Source: Bdellovibrio bacteriovorus (GTDB taxonomy: Bacteria > Bdellovibrionota > Bdellovibrionia > Bdellovibrionales > Bdellovibrionaceae). From it: DNA of 64,000 nt. Shown here one piece after another: positions 17,951-26,191 of this stretch; the stretch's first letter is position 1; each line of letters opens with the position of its first letter. The notes beneath the pieces were generated by a model. That model ran no database searches, was not told the DNA's origin, and saw only the letters and a list, made by a program, of their open reading frames with translations. The stretch covers positions 1,922,001 through 1,986,000 of the forward strand of contig NZ_CP102930.1 of assembly GCF_025558485.1 (NCBI RefSeq). The letters run 5' to 3'. Both the position numbers and the translations under genes were made by a program.

Positions 17951-19065
17951 TCAAGTTGGATAAGCTTTCAAAAACTTTCAAGCAGAAGAATGTCGAAGTT
18001 AAAGCCGTGGATTCAGTCAGTCTTTCTGTTCCCAAAGGAGAGATATGTATTTTTCTGGGGCCTTCGGGCTGTGGCAAGACGACGACGTTAAAAATGATCA
18101 ACCGTTTGATTAAGCCCACGTCCGGGAAAGTTTATATCAATGATCAGGATACTTCTGACATTGACGAAGTCACACTTCGCAGAAACATTGGATACGTGAT
18201 TCAGCAGATCGGACTTTTTCCGAATATGACAATTGAAGAAAATATCTGCATTGTTCCCAAGATGCTGGGGTGGGACCGGAAGAAAACACATGAACGGGCC
18301 CAGGAATTAATGTCGATGGTGGCATTGGATCCGAAAAAATACATGAACCGCTATCCGCGAGAGCTTTCCGGAGGCCAGCAGCAGCGTATCGGTGTCATTC
18401 GGGCTTTGGCCGCAGACGCGCCGATTTTATTGATGGATGAGCCTTTCGGGGCGGTGGACCCGATCAACAGAGAATCCATTCAGAATGAATTCTTTCAGAT
18501 GCAAAGACAATTGCAAAAGACCGTACTGATGGTCAGTCACGATATCGATGAGGCGATCAAGCTGGGTGACAAAGTGGCCGTGTTTCGAGCGGGAGCGTTG
18601 ACTCAGTTTGCTCCACCGGATGCACTGCTGGCCCAACCAAAGGATGATTTTGTGGCGGCCTTTGTGGGACAGGATCGGACTCTTAAGCGATTATTATTGG
18701 TTCGGGCCGGTGATGCTGCTCAGGATATTCCCACTGTGCGTCCTGAAACAAATGTGCAGGATGCACTGGGAGTAATGGACGAAGTCGATACGAAATATCT
18801 GACGGTGACAGATGGCAATAATATTGCTCTGGGATATGTGTCGCGCAAAGGGTTGCGAGAGGGGTCTCTGAAAGCCTGTGGGGAGGCGTTGAAGCCGTTT
18901 AAAGCAACGGCGGCATGGGACGAAAACTTAAGGGTGTTGTTGTCTCGAATGTATGAACTGGATTCCAGTTGGCTTCCGGTGATTGACGGGGATGGTAAAT
19001 ACCTCGGCGAGGTCACACAGGAATCCATCGCAAGTTATTTAAGCTCAGGGAAATCCAAAGGCTGA
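17947..19065 (+). CDS. opuCA: Osmoprotectant ABC importer, ATPase with CBS domains (OpuCA/ProV type)
   Basis: Walker A is GPSGCGKTT (aa 38-46), the Q-loop lies in VIQQIGLFPNMTI, the signature is LSGGQQQR (about 138), Walker B is ILLMDEPFGAVD (about 158), and the H-loop is MVSHDIDEA. A C-terminal tandem CBS pair (about 255-372), ending with LGEVTQESIASYL, is the module by which OpuA-type transporters sense ionic strength or c-di-AMP. Last gene of the operon. It ends immediately before the stop of the convergent transglycosylase-like gene; no terminator is visible between them. Confidence 0.93.
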   Translation: MIKLDKLSKTFKQKNVEVKAVDSVSLSVPKGEICIFLGPSGCGKTTTLKMINRLIKPTSGKVYINDQDTSDIDEVTLRRNIGYVIQQIGLFPNMTIEENICIVPKMLGWDRKKTHERAQELMSMVALDPKKYMNRYPRELSGGQQQRIGVIRALAADAPILLMDEPFGAVDPINRESIQNEFFQMQRQLQKTVLMVSHDIDEAIKLGDKVAVFRAGALTQFAPPDALLAQPKDDFVAAFVGQDRTLKRLLLVRAGDAAQDIPTVRPETNVQDALGVMDEVDTKYLTVTDGNNIALGYVSRKGLREGSLKACGEALKPFKATAAWDENLRVLLSRMYELDSSWLPVIDGDGKYLGEVTQESIASYLSSGKSKG

Positions 19066-20244
19066 TTATTGGGCCGCTTCAATCACGCGGTAGTTGTCAG
19101 AGTTTGAGCACGCGCTTCCAAACTTCTTTTCAAGTTGTAAAGAGGTTTGGGCGAGACTGGAAACATATCCCGGGCCGCCATGGCTTTGCCAGACCTGTAG
19201 CCATTCAGGGAAGGTGTAAAGTGAAGCGGAAACATTTCTAAGCAGTCTTGATGCTGCAACATCCACCTGATCGTCTGTCAGTTGGCGATTTTGCTGTTGC
19301 AGTTGTTCCTTTAGATTCTTTTTGTGGTTTTGGAAGTCTTTCAGACCTTTTTTGAAATCAAAATCTTTCGGCGAAACGTAAGACAGGGCCTGGGCACGGT
19401 CAGCAGGGCTAAGGCTGCCAAGCAGTTGCAAATTGAACTCCTGACTTTTACGACGAATGAAGTCCACGCGGCTAAACAGGAATTGCTCCAGATTTTTAAC
19501 TGCTACAGCACCCCCGGTGTTGTATCCCAAAGTCACCAGCAGGCGTTTAATTTGGGTGTAGTCACCATACGCATAACCCGCTTCTTTCAGCAGGGCCGGG
19601 ATATGGCGTTTTTCAAATTCTGTGGCCACGTATTTTTCATTCAGCTTGTGAAAGATTCCGGCATACAGCAGATTGCGCAAGGGGTTTGAGGTCTTATTCA
19701 TCAAAGCGCACTTGCGTTCGTTTTTTACGGGCTTCCAGAAGTTTGTGCGGGCTTGCGTGCGAACTTTCAGCCACTGGCAGGATTTGCGTGAGCTTTGATA
19801 GATCATGTTTTTATAAACAGGCAGAACCTGATCCACATCGGTGATGGCTTTGCCGGTAAGTTGGCCAATTCCAGCGTCTCCGTTGGGGTTTTGAATCAAG
19901 GTGTGGAAGCCGCTTTCCATCATCAATTTCGGAAACAGCCATTGCGGGTCGATTTCAAGACAGTCAGTGATGGCGGCAAAAGCCTGGCTTAAGGCTTTGA
20001 TTTCGCCTGTGCTGTAGCGTGGGCGAGCTTGGCCGGGTTGTGGGACGGATTTTTCCGTGGTGCATTTTACGAAGAGCTGCGACTTTTCCCCTTCGGCAAT
20101 ACGGGGGAAAGAGGTTTTCAATGCGTGGGCCATGCAGCTGTCAAAGTTTTCTGCTGAGGCCATGAACGGCATCACACTGATCACAAATGTGACAACGAGG
20201 GTCTTAAGAAGTAATATAGAGGATCTGACAAAGGGGCCCTGCAT
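19066..20244 (-). CDS. Secreted lytic transglycosylase-like protein
   Basis: An N-terminal signal sequence ends near MASA/EN (aa 31). The SLT-type lysozyme fold is seen in MMESGF (catalytic Glu110-Ser) followed by the NPNGDAGIGQLTGKAI block (aa 119-134). That is the usual ES...GLxQ arrangement of lytic transglycosylases, which cut peptidoglycan to 1,6-anhydro products. The remaining 250 residues are longer and more charged than in the common Slt/MltE core, with a Gln/Lys-rich stretch near aa 300-320. A role in the enzyme's own wall growth or in prey wall modification cannot be decided from sequence. Confidence 0.75.
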   Translation of the reverse strand: MQGPFVRSSILLLKTLVVTFVISVMPFMASAENFDSCMAHALKTSFPRIAEGEKSQLFVKCTTEKSVPQPGQARPRYSTGEIKALSQAFAAITDCLEIDPQWLFPKLMMESGFHTLIQNPNGDAGIGQLTGKAITDVDQVLPVYKNMIYQSSRKSCQWLKVRTQARTNFWKPVKNERKCALMNKTSNPLRNLLYAGIFHKLNEKYVATEFEKRHIPALLKEAGYAYGDYTQIKRLLVTLGYNTGGAVAVKNLEQFLFSRVDFIRRKSQEFNLQLLGSLSPADRAQALSYVSPKDFDFKKGLKDFQNHKKNLKEQLQQQNRQLTDDQVDVAASRLLRNVSASLYTFPEWLQVWQSHGGPGYVSSLAQTSLQLEKKFGSACSNSDNYRVIEAAQ

Positions 20245-20273
20245 ATCGCTTTATAAAAGCAAGGCCCAAGCCA

Positions 20274-21410
20274 CTAGATGACTTCGAGGTCCTTTTCAAA
20301 AGTGTCGCAAAGTGAGTCAACCACGTCTTCCAGTGCGCCTGTCTTTTCAAAGAGCTGGCGTTGGGTTTCATAGCTGGGATTTTGCAGATCTTTTTCAAGG
20401 TCTTTCAGATATTCGGTATAACCCATCTCTGTCGCGTCGTCTTTCATGGCGGCCAGAAGATCGTTGATATCCTCGCGCAGGTTCTTGGTCATGCCGTCGT
20501 TATCAATCAACACGTCACAATCCAATCCATTGCGGGATGCGCGCCATTTGTTTTCACGGATCATCCAGTCTGCCGGTGTCTGGCGACGGTATCCCTGATC
20601 CAGGCGTTTTTGAATGTGCCGAGCCAGCAGGTGAATGAAGGCCACCAGACGGGTGGTGCGGCGAATCCCCGGCACTCCATCACAAATACGGATTTCCAGC
20701 GTTCCATAGTTTGGACTTGGACGGATGTCCCACCAGATGTCCTTGAAGCTTCCAATGGATTTACTGTGAGTTAATTTTTGCACAATCGTTTCAAAGTCGG
20801 CCCAGTTTTCAACTTTGCAAGGGGTGCCTCCGGCCGGGTGGGCTTCAAAGACCGTGATGCGGGAAGAGGCTAGGCCCGTGTCGTGTCCGGTCCAGAACGG
20901 CGAGCTTGCGGACATCGCCAGCATGTGCGGCAGATAGTACAGGAATTCATTCATCATGGCGATACAGTGATCGCCGTCCTTCATGCCCAAGTGAACATGC
21001 AGTCCGTAAATCATCAGACGGCGGGCGATGTGTTGATTGCGCTCAATCAAATATTCATAGCGGTCAGAAGGGTAGAACAGACGATTGTGCCATTTCGCGA
21101 AAGGATGCGTGCCGTTCGCAGCAAGGCGGGCGCCGTGTTTTTTGCAGATACGCAGCAGCTCTCGGCTGGTTAATAGCAATTCCTGTTCTACTTCCTGAAC
21201 ATTTTTGCAAATGGGAGTGTCGATCTCCAGCATGCTCTGAAAAATTTCAGGCTTTAGGTGAGGGCTTTGTAAGGACCATTCTTCCAGAATGTCCGGAGAT
21301 ATGGGAAAAAGGTTGCGGGTCAGCGGGTGGATAATTTGAAGCTCAACTTCGACACCCAGCGAGAATAAGTCAGATTTTCCAAACGGAATAGGTTGAGGCT
21401 TATTAGTCAT
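20274..21410 (-). CDS. ybdK: YbdK family carboxylate-amine ligase (GCS2)
   Basis: A glutamate-cysteine ligase type 2 homologue; E. coli YbdK shows weak glutamate-cysteine ligase activity and the true substrate is open. Motifs are LGVEVELQII near the N-terminus, the SMLEIDTP and NGTHPFAKW segments, HVHLGM (about aa 142), SSRITVFEAHPAGGTP, WWDIRPSPNYGTLEIRICDG, and TPADWMIRENKWRASRNGLD near the end. I chose ATG 21410 because the family start aligns there; the frame is open for 49 more codons upstream without homology. Length 378 aa is normal. Confidence 0.88.
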   Translation of the reverse strand: MTNKPQPIPFGKSDLFSLGVEVELQIIHPLTRNLFPISPDILEEWSLQSPHLKPEIFQSMLEIDTPICKNVQEVEQELLLTSRELLRICKKHGARLAANGTHPFAKWHNRLFYPSDRYEYLIERNQHIARRLMIYGLHVHLGMKDGDHCIAMMNEFLYYLPHMLAMSASSPFWTGHDTGLASSRITVFEAHPAGGTPCKVENWADFETIVQKLTHSKSIGSFKDIWWDIRPSPNYGTLEIRICDGVPGIRRTTRLVAFIHLLARHIQKRLDQGYRRQTPADWMIRENKWRASRNGLDCDVLIDNDGMTKNLREDINDLLAAMKDDATEMGYTEYLKDLEKDLQNPSYETQRQLFEKTGALEDVVDSLCDTFEKDLEVI

Positions 21411-21499
21411 AAAATCACCATAGGGAGTTATGACCAGTGGGGCAAATTTTAATGGTGAAAATGTGGGATTTTCATGACTTGGCGCGCTTAAATGACATT

Positions 21500-21532
21500 T
21501 AAAATAAAAATGGGGGGCCTCATCGGCCCCCC
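21500..21532 (-). terminator. Rho-independent terminator for leftward transcript
   Basis: Read on the minus strand: GGGGGGCC, loop GATGA, GGCCCCCC, then ATTTTTATTTT. The perfect 8-bp G/C stem with T-rich tail ends a transcript coming from the right, which supports real expression of the small ORF at 21599-21721. Confidence 0.85.
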
Positions 21533-21598
21533 GGACTCGTGTGAAGGGAACCACCAAACCTTCACTGAGTCGCCCAACATCTAAAATTTTATCAAGCT

Positions 21599-21721
21599 TT
21601 AGTATCGCTTGTTCTTCGCCTCAACTCGGGCGGGGCGTCTGGCCACCGTTATCCAGAGAGCGTACATCACAACTCCCGAGTAGAAGAGGCAGAACATTGC
21701 TACATCATGTAAGTCTGTCAT
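21599..21721 (-). CDS. 40-residue single-span membrane protein
   Basis: ATG at 21721 is preceded by AAAAGGAGAGAAC, one of the best ribosome binding sites in the window. The 40-codon frame encodes a short acidic N-terminus, a hydrophobic helix of about 20 residues (roughly aa 8-27) and a basic tail (RRPARVEAKNKRY), which predicts one membrane span with the tail in the cytoplasm. A strong terminator lies 65 bases past its stop. The frame is also open upstream to an ATG at 21778, but the ribosome site favours 21721. It resembles the small accessory subunits of membrane enzymes in size only; I do not recognise a family. Confidence 0.6.
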   Translation of the reverse strand: MTDLHDVAMFCLFYSGVVMYALWITVARRPARVEAKNKRY

Positions 21722-21732
21722 GTTCTCTCCTT

Positions 21733-21882
21733 TTACTTTTTGCGGCCTTCCTTGGCCTTCGGATCGTCGAGGTGCCATCCTAGCGTCCTCTTGTCTCCGC
21801 TTGTAAGAGCGTCCGTGCTCTTATTGATATGACAGGCAGGGGTGAGTTTCGGGTTAAAGATTTTTGCTAAAATTGTGGGCAC
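21733..21882 (-). CDS. Possible 49-residue ORF upstream of the small membrane protein
   Basis: A GTG-initiated frame of 49 codons whose C-terminus reads like real protein (GWHLDDPKAKEGRKK). It ends two bases before the AGGAG that serves the downstream 40-residue gene, which is a typical operon layout. Against it: there is no ribosome binding site at the GTG, and no homology that I recognise. Treat as tentative. Confidence 0.25.
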   Translation of the reverse strand: MPTILAKIFNPKLTPACHINKSTDALTSGDKRTLGWHLDDPKAKEGRKK

Positions 21883-21923
21883 AAAAAGGTCCAGGTGTGG
21901 ACAAGGGGTCTAAGGGCATTTTA

Positions 21924-21952
21924 TTGACTCTGAGGGGTGAAAATGATTAATT
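21924..21952 (+). promoter_or_regulatory. Candidate promoter of tRNA-Leu
   Basis: TTGACT (21924-21929), a 17-base spacer and TTAATT (21947-21952). The -35 is good and the -10 poor. It lies about 35 bases before the mature tRNA 5' end, a sensible distance. Confidence 0.35.
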
Positions 21953-21986
21953 ATTTCTTCCCTCTATCAGAATTTCTTATAGGTGC

Positions 21987-22069
21987 GCGCGAGTGGTGGA
22001 ATTGGTAGACACGTACGTTTGAGGGGCGTATGCGCAAGCGTGGGGGTTCAAGTCCCCCCTCGCGCACCA
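21987..22069 (+). tRNA. tRNA-Leu (anticodon GAG)
   Basis: 83 bases including an encoded CCA. The acceptor GCGCGAG pairs with CTCGCGC, the D arm carries the usual TGGTGGAATTGGTAGACAC, the anticodon loop TTGAGGG contains GAG, a class II variable arm (about TGCGCAAGCG) is present, and the T arm is GGGGG-TTCAAGT-CCCCC. It reads CUC/CUU leucine codons. No terminator with a T tract is obvious directly after it. Confidence 0.97.
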
Positions 22070-22135
22070 TGTATAATCAATACTTTTTCTTCATAGCTGA
22101 CTCCAGATACGTCGGTGAAAGAACGAAATTGGGGC

Positions 22136-22168
22136 TGCTAGGTTCAGATTTTATATTTGAACCTAGCA
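22136..22168. repeat. Perfect 11-bp inverted repeat
   Basis: TGCTAGGTTCA and TGAACCTAGCA flank an 11-base A/T-rich loop (GATTTTATATT). It lies between tRNA-Leu (rightward) and the end of a small secreted protein gene (leftward). It lacks an outside T tract but could act as a bidirectional stem ending both transcripts. Confidence 0.6.
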
Positions 22169-22186
22169 TGTGATTGCAGTCAGGTT

Positions 22187-22603
22187 TTATTCTTGAGGTT
22201 CATCAGCCAGAGGACTGTAGGGATCTCCGTTGAATACGGACATATGGTAGGTGTCGGCCTTCTTGTAAATATTGACGTATATGCCATACCAGGCATTCAT
22301 TTTTCGCAGCTCTGACATGTCATAAAGGGTGTGGCCTCCGCAATCGCGGTTCTCTTTTACCTCCACACGGACTTCATAGTAGAAACCCGGAAGATAGTTT
22401 ATGAAGGTCTTGCTATCACCCGGCTGCAAACAACCACGATCCCCAATCAATCCGAGGGCGTTATAGACCGTCATCCAAACCGAGCGGTCTGAGTCATTTT
22501 CATACTGAATCGTTGTGGGAAAAATTGTGTTGCCGGTATCTGCATCTGCTTTTGCGACCAGAGAGGAAAGAACAATTGTAGCTGCGATCATAAGATTTTT
22601 CAT
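22187..22603 (-). CDS. Small secreted protein, unknown function
   Basis: 138 residues. A signal peptide (MKNLMIAATIVLSSLVAKADA) is followed by a mature part of about 117 residues with two cysteines, probably a disulfide, and many aromatics (FYYEVRVEV, AWYGIYVNIYKK), which suggests a compact beta-sheet domain. AAAGGAAC lies just upstream of ATG 22603. It is monocistronic. I do not recognise a family. Confidence 0.75.
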   Translation of the reverse strand: MKNLMIAATIVLSSLVAKADADTGNTIFPTTIQYENDSDRSVWMTVYNALGLIGDRGCLQPGDSKTFINYLPGFYYEVRVEVKENRDCGGHTLYDMSELRKMNAWYGIYVNIYKKADTYHMSVFNGDPYSPLADEPQE

Positions 22604-22769
22604 TTCAGTTCCTTTGTTATGTCCACATCAGTGTGGGCGTTTCAAAGAACTAAAATGCAGGCGGCATGCCACAGCTTCGACCAAGTGATTTCAGTAGCTT
22701 ACACCAGCTATAGGGTGCCGGAACCCCGGCAGCTGCCGAGGGCCCGGTAAGAAGCCGCCGGTTTACCGG

Positions 22770-23495
22770 CTATATGATACCACCGTTGACTCGCAGGATT
22801 TGTCCAGTGATCCATGCCGCATCGGGGCCTGTTAAAAAGGACACAACATTGGCAATATCATTCACGTCCCCCAAGCGCCCCAAGGGCGTGCGCCCAATGA
22901 TCGGAGCGATGTCAGCTTCGGTTTTGTCCTTCAGGAACAATTCGGTCGCGGTGGGGCCTGGAGCCACGCAGTTGACATTGATTCTTTTTGCGCCGAGTTC
23001 TTTGGCAAGAATATGTGTCAGGGTTTCCACGGCTGATTTAGTGGCGGCATATACGCCGTATGTTGGCTGATACAACCCCACAACACTGGTTGAAAAGTTG
23101 ATGATCCGTCCTCCGTCGCGCAGTCGGGTGGCGGCTTCGCGCAGGCAGTTAAAGGTTCCTCGCAGATTGATGTCGATGGTTTCAGTGAAAAGCTCATCGC
23201 TGCTTTTGGCCACAGGGGATAGCTTCATAATTCCGGCATTGTTGATTAAAATATCCACAGGCCCGAATTCTTTTTCGGTGACGTCGAATAAGGCTTTAAC
23301 CGACTGTGAATCGCGAACGTCAGCTTGGGCTGCCACCGCCTTTCCTCCGTCGAGTTGGATTTTTTTGACCAGATTGTCTGCATTGCTCTTGTCGTTAGCG
23401 TAGTTGATGACCACGGCCAGACCGTCTTTGGCCAGTCTTTGGGCAATGGCGGCTCCGATTCCCCGGGAAGATCCTGTAATAATGGCTGTTTTCAT
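22770..23495 (-). CDS. SDR family oxidoreductase (3-ketoacyl-ACP reductase-like)
   Basis: A classical short-chain dehydrogenase. Cofactor motif TGSSRGIG (aa 7-14), NNAG (85-88), catalytic Ser near 135-137, Tyr149 and Lys153 in YAATK, and a C-terminal PLGRLGDVNDIANVVSFLTG segment. The residues after the second strand (NYANDKSNAD) lack an acidic cofactor-selecting residue, which favours NADP(H). The length of 241 is typical. The gene is divergent from a LysR regulator, which probably controls it through the 103-base spacer. The substrate is unknown; the FabG-like form is shared by many reductases. Confidence 0.9.
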   Translation of the reverse strand: MKTAIITGSSRGIGAAIAQRLAKDGLAVVINYANDKSNADNLVKKIQLDGGKAVAAQADVRDSQSVKALFDVTEKEFGPVDILINNAGIMKLSPVAKSSDELFTETIDINLRGTFNCLREAATRLRDGGRIINFSTSVVGLYQPTYGVYAATKSAVETLTHILAKELGAKRINVNCVAPGPTATELFLKDKTEADIAPIIGRTPLGRLGDVNDIANVVSFLTGPDAAWITGQILRVNGGII

Positions 23496-23562
23496 AAAGA
23501 CCTCTTTCTTGCTTAAATTTAGCAGTTAAAAACAGTCGAATAAAGATCCCATTTCAGATAAC

Positions 23563-23585
23563 ATTGTTCTATATAAATGAACAAT
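23563..23585. promoter_or_regulatory. Candidate LysR-type operator between SDR and lysR genes
   Basis: ATTGTTC (23563-23569) and GAACAAT (23579-23585) form a perfect 7-bp dyad around nine A/T bases (TATATAAAT) in the shared intergenic region. It starts 14 bases before the lysR start and fits an autoregulatory site. It is slightly wider than the classical T-N11-A box. Confidence 0.5.
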
Positions 23586-23598
23586 TAAGGGAACTCCC

Positions 23599-24501
23599 AT
23601 GCTAAAGCCAGAGCTCATAAAGATTTTTATATCCGTTTGCGAAACCAAAAGCTTCACGGCGACTTCGCAGGCCATGAGTCTGCAAAAATCCAGTATTTCG
23701 TCCGCTATTCAGAAGATTGAAGAAGCTGTCGGCGTCCAGCTTCTGCAAAGAACCACGCGAAAAGTCACCATCACTCATGACGGGAAACAGTTCTATGAAC
23801 GTTGTAAGACGCTGCTGTCAGAACTTGATGAAATTGAAAGCATGTTCAAAAAAGGCGGGAATATCTCTGGCCGGATTCGTGTGGATATGGCGGTACCCAT
23901 TGCGGTGAATGCGGTTATTCCAAATCTGCCGGAATTTCTTTCCCTGCATCCTGATATTGAAGTCGAACTTAGCAGCACAGATAGAAAAGTAGATCTGACG
24001 GCAGAAGGATTTGATTTTGTTGTCAGATCCGGGGCGATGGGGGATTCTGCATTGACGGCAAAAAAGATCGGTACCTATCAAATCGTGAATTGCGCCAGTC
24101 CTTCTTATTTAAAGAAATACGGTGAGCCCAAGGACATCAAGGATTTGAAAAAACATATTCAAGTCCATTACTCACAAAGTCTTGGTGGCACCGCCAGTGG
24201 TTTTGAGTTCTATGATGGTAACCGCTATGTCATGCAGAAGACCCGGCACAGGCTGATGGTGAATAGTACTTTGTCCTATATGGCGGCTTGTGTGGCCGGG
24301 CTGGGAATTGCGCAGATTCCTTTGACGGAAGTTGTGAAAAATCATCTTAAGACAGGTCAGTTAAAAGAGGTTTTAAAGAAGTACAAATCAGAACCCATGG
24401 ATCTTTACTTCCTGTATCCCGACGGAAAGCTTTTATCCAAAAGAGCCAGGGCTTTTATGGATTGGATGGAAGGGTATTTAAAGAATTATCTGGATCAATA
24501 G
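23599..24501 (+). CDS. LysR family transcriptional regulator
   Basis: A winged helix-turn-helix N-terminus (FISVCETKSFTATSQAMSLQKSSISSAIQKIEEAVGV, cited here by its role at aa 10-46) is followed by VQLLQRTTRKVTIT, the usual LysR linker, and a two-lobed effector domain from about aa 90 to 300. The LSSTDRKVDLTAEGFDFVVRSG stretch is typical of the CrgA/AaeR-like branch that regulates neighbouring oxidoreductases. The length of 300 is normal. It is transcribed away from the SDR gene, so the SDR is the likely target. The start ATG 23599 has AAGGGAAC upstream. Confidence 0.92.
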   Translation: MLKPELIKIFISVCETKSFTATSQAMSLQKSSISSAIQKIEEAVGVQLLQRTTRKVTITHDGKQFYERCKTLLSELDEIESMFKKGGNISGRIRVDMAVPIAVNAVIPNLPEFLSLHPDIEVELSSTDRKVDLTAEGFDFVVRSGAMGDSALTAKKIGTYQIVNCASPSYLKKYGEPKDIKDLKKHIQVHYSQSLGGTASGFEFYDGNRYVMQKTRHRLMVNSTLSYMAACVAGLGIAQIPLTEVVKNHLKTGQLKEVLKKYKSEPMDLYFLYPDGKLLSKRARAFMDWMEGYLKNYLDQ

Positions 24502-24830
24502 CCTAAGATAAAGTGGACTCAACGTGCTGAGTTTTTGAAGCAATTGCCCGTTCCGTGCTCTTCCGTATGCTGACGGAATATTCCGTTAAGAATGGTTTTA
24601 TCAAAAGGATTTCATTACCCCTTTGCACTGCATCCTCAAAACCGGCAAACATGTCGGACAGATTTCACTTTGTTCGATGTTTTTTCGGGACAAACTATGT
24701 CTGTCCAGGAATCCCCCGGGATCTTCTTTTTTAAAGTTTACATCTGCGCCGAAAAAAAGGAAACACCGTCTCATTCAAAACAAAGGTGTTTTCTAAAATG
24801 AAGGCACCCCAAAAACAAAAAGGGGATAAC
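24502..24830 (+). other. Intergenic region with TTCCGT repeats
   Basis: There is no convincing gene; a 69-codon frame (24592-24801) has no ribosome binding site and an unlikely composition. TTCCGT occurs at 24551, 24561 and 24581, the last within the perfect 14-bp palindrome ACGGAATATTCCGT (24573-24586). Such clustering suggests a regulator-binding region, probably for the secreted protein gene at 24831. Confidence 0.45.
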
Positions 24831-25295
24831 ATGAAAAAATTCATCGCTATGATCGCGCTATTGGCGGGTTCCACTGCATTTGCTCACACTGCTGACACTT
24901 CTTGGGAAGTTCTTGAGAACGATCCAACAATCAAATTGGCAGCTCCAACTGTATTCATGGGTCACGCTGTTGATTACACTTTCGTGTGTGTTGACGGTGC
25001 TAACCTTCGCACTAAAAAGCCAGTTGCTCAGTACGACGTAATCACTATCGGTAAGAACCAGCGTAAAGAAATCTACAAAGGTTCCAAATACCTTTCCACT
25101 CCAATCAACTACTCCCGCACTTCCTGGGAATGTGACTGGTCTGTTAACGGTAAACACCGTACTTGCAAAGACAAAGTTATCTCTGGAACTTACCCACTGA
25201 CTGTGAACGTGAAAGTTTACAGACAACTTAGCACTAAGAACGACTACTCCAAGTACTTGTTCACTAAACAGTTGAACGTTCCAAACTGCCAGTAA
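24831..25295 (+). CDS. Small secreted protein with four cysteines
   Basis: I chose ATG 24831 because AAAAGGGGATAAC precedes it and it starts a clean signal peptide (MKKFIAMIALLAGSTAFA). The mature protein of about 136 residues has four cysteines (FVCVDG, WECDW, RTCKD, PNCQ), probably two disulfides, and many Thr, Tyr and Lys residues. Codon use is strongly biased, as in the subtilase gene, so it is probably abundant. A strong terminator follows. I do not recognise a family; exported structural protein or adhesin are guesses. Confidence 0.8.
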   Translation: MKKFIAMIALLAGSTAFAHTADTSWEVLENDPTIKLAAPTVFMGHAVDYTFVCVDGANLRTKKPVAQYDVITIGKNQRKEIYKGSKYLSTPINYSRTSWECDWSVNGKHRTCKDKVISGTYPLTVNVKVYRQLSTKNDYSKYLFTKQLNVPNCQ

Positions 25296-25310
25296 TAGTG
25301 TTACTTGAAA

Positions 25311-25344
25311 TTCCGGGGCGTTGACATAAAGCCCCGGAGTTTTT
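25311..25344 (+). terminator. Rho-independent terminator
   Basis: TTCCGGGGC, an 11-base loop, then GCCCCGGAG and five T: an 8-bp G/C-rich stem plus a wobble pair. Confidence 0.92.
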
Positions 25345-25396
25345 GTGTTGTTGCAACAGCTGTTCTGATGAGTTAGTCCCTCCACCTGAGGGGACG

Positions 25397-26191
25397 ATGG
25401 AGATCAACGCTGAGCTGAACACACACATGACTGCAAGTTCAATTCCGGACCAGGTGTCACAGGATATTGAATCTTACTTGCTGCGCTTTAAGGATCCGAA
25501 GAAGGGTCTGAATATGCTGGCGGCAAAGTCTCAGGTTCACGTGAAGACGCTGAATCGTTTGCGTGAAAGAACTCACAATCCAAACTACTCAACTCTTTAC
25601 AAATTATACTCTTGTCTTCTGGAAACCCGGGACCTGAACCAGCTTGTGGAAAAAGTTCCGCCGGTGGTGCGCGAAAAGCTGCAACGGACTGATCCGCAGC
25701 TAAAGTCGTCGCCTTTGCATCGTTTTAATTTTGATTTGGAAACGGACTTGCAGAAAGACCCGTGTTTTACCGAGCTTTATGTTCTGTCAGAAACACGGCC
25801 GTTTGATGACCATTATGTTCGGGACAGATTTGGCTCTTATGGGCTGACTGTTTTGGAACGCATGCTGGAACTTAAAGTCATTCGTCCGTTGGGTAATGGC
25901 TTGTACGGCCAGGGCGAAATAAGATCCCCATTTTCAGCGGAATCCATCAAGTCCGTTGGCATCAGACTGACAGAACGTTTTTCAAAAACGGCGAATGTTG
26001 ATACGAACTTTGCAAACTTTATGTCTTTGTATTTTGAGACGGTCAGTGAAGAAACCTATCGTGAGTGGGTTTTGATAGAAGAAAGAGCTTTTAAAGAACG
26101 CGTAAAGCTTCTGGAAAAGCCGCAGGCAAAGGGCGATATCCCGGTGTTTGCATTTACTGTAGTGGATACTCTTTTGGAGAACGAACAATGA
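25397..26191 (+). CDS. Helix-turn-helix regulator, resembling the TIGR02147/DUF4423 family
   Basis: ATG 25397 has GAGGGGACG upstream. Residues about 25-65 fit a DNA-binding helix-turn-helix of the Cro/C1 kind (LNMLAAKSQVHVKTLNRL, then NYSTLYKLYSCLLE). The remaining 200 residues, with an alpha-helical middle and an ending in a short beta-like strand (VFAFTVVDTLL), resemble the TIGR02147 proteins that are numerous in Bdellovibrio; the match is by eye and not certain. The stop overlaps by ATGA the start of a 42-codon gene for a secreted peptide, so the two are made together. No membrane segment is present. Confidence 0.6.
   Translation: MEINAELNTHMTASSIPDQVSQDIESYLLRFKDPKKGLNMLAAKSQVHVKTLNRLRERTHNPNYSTLYKLYSCLLETRDLNQLVEKVPPVVREKLQRTDPQLKSSPLHRFNFDLETDLQKDPCFTELYVLSETRPFDDHYVRDRFGSYGLTVLERMLELKVIRPLGNGLYGQGEIRSPFSAESIKSVGIRLTERFSKTANVDTNFANFMSLYFETVSEETYREWVLIEERAFKERVKLLEKPQAKGDIPVFAFTVVDTLLENEQ

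Noticed and set aside
24592..24801. 69-codon rightward frame before the four-Cys secreted protein
   Set aside because: No ribosome binding site; composition is unlike a protein and it overlaps palindromic regulatory sequence.
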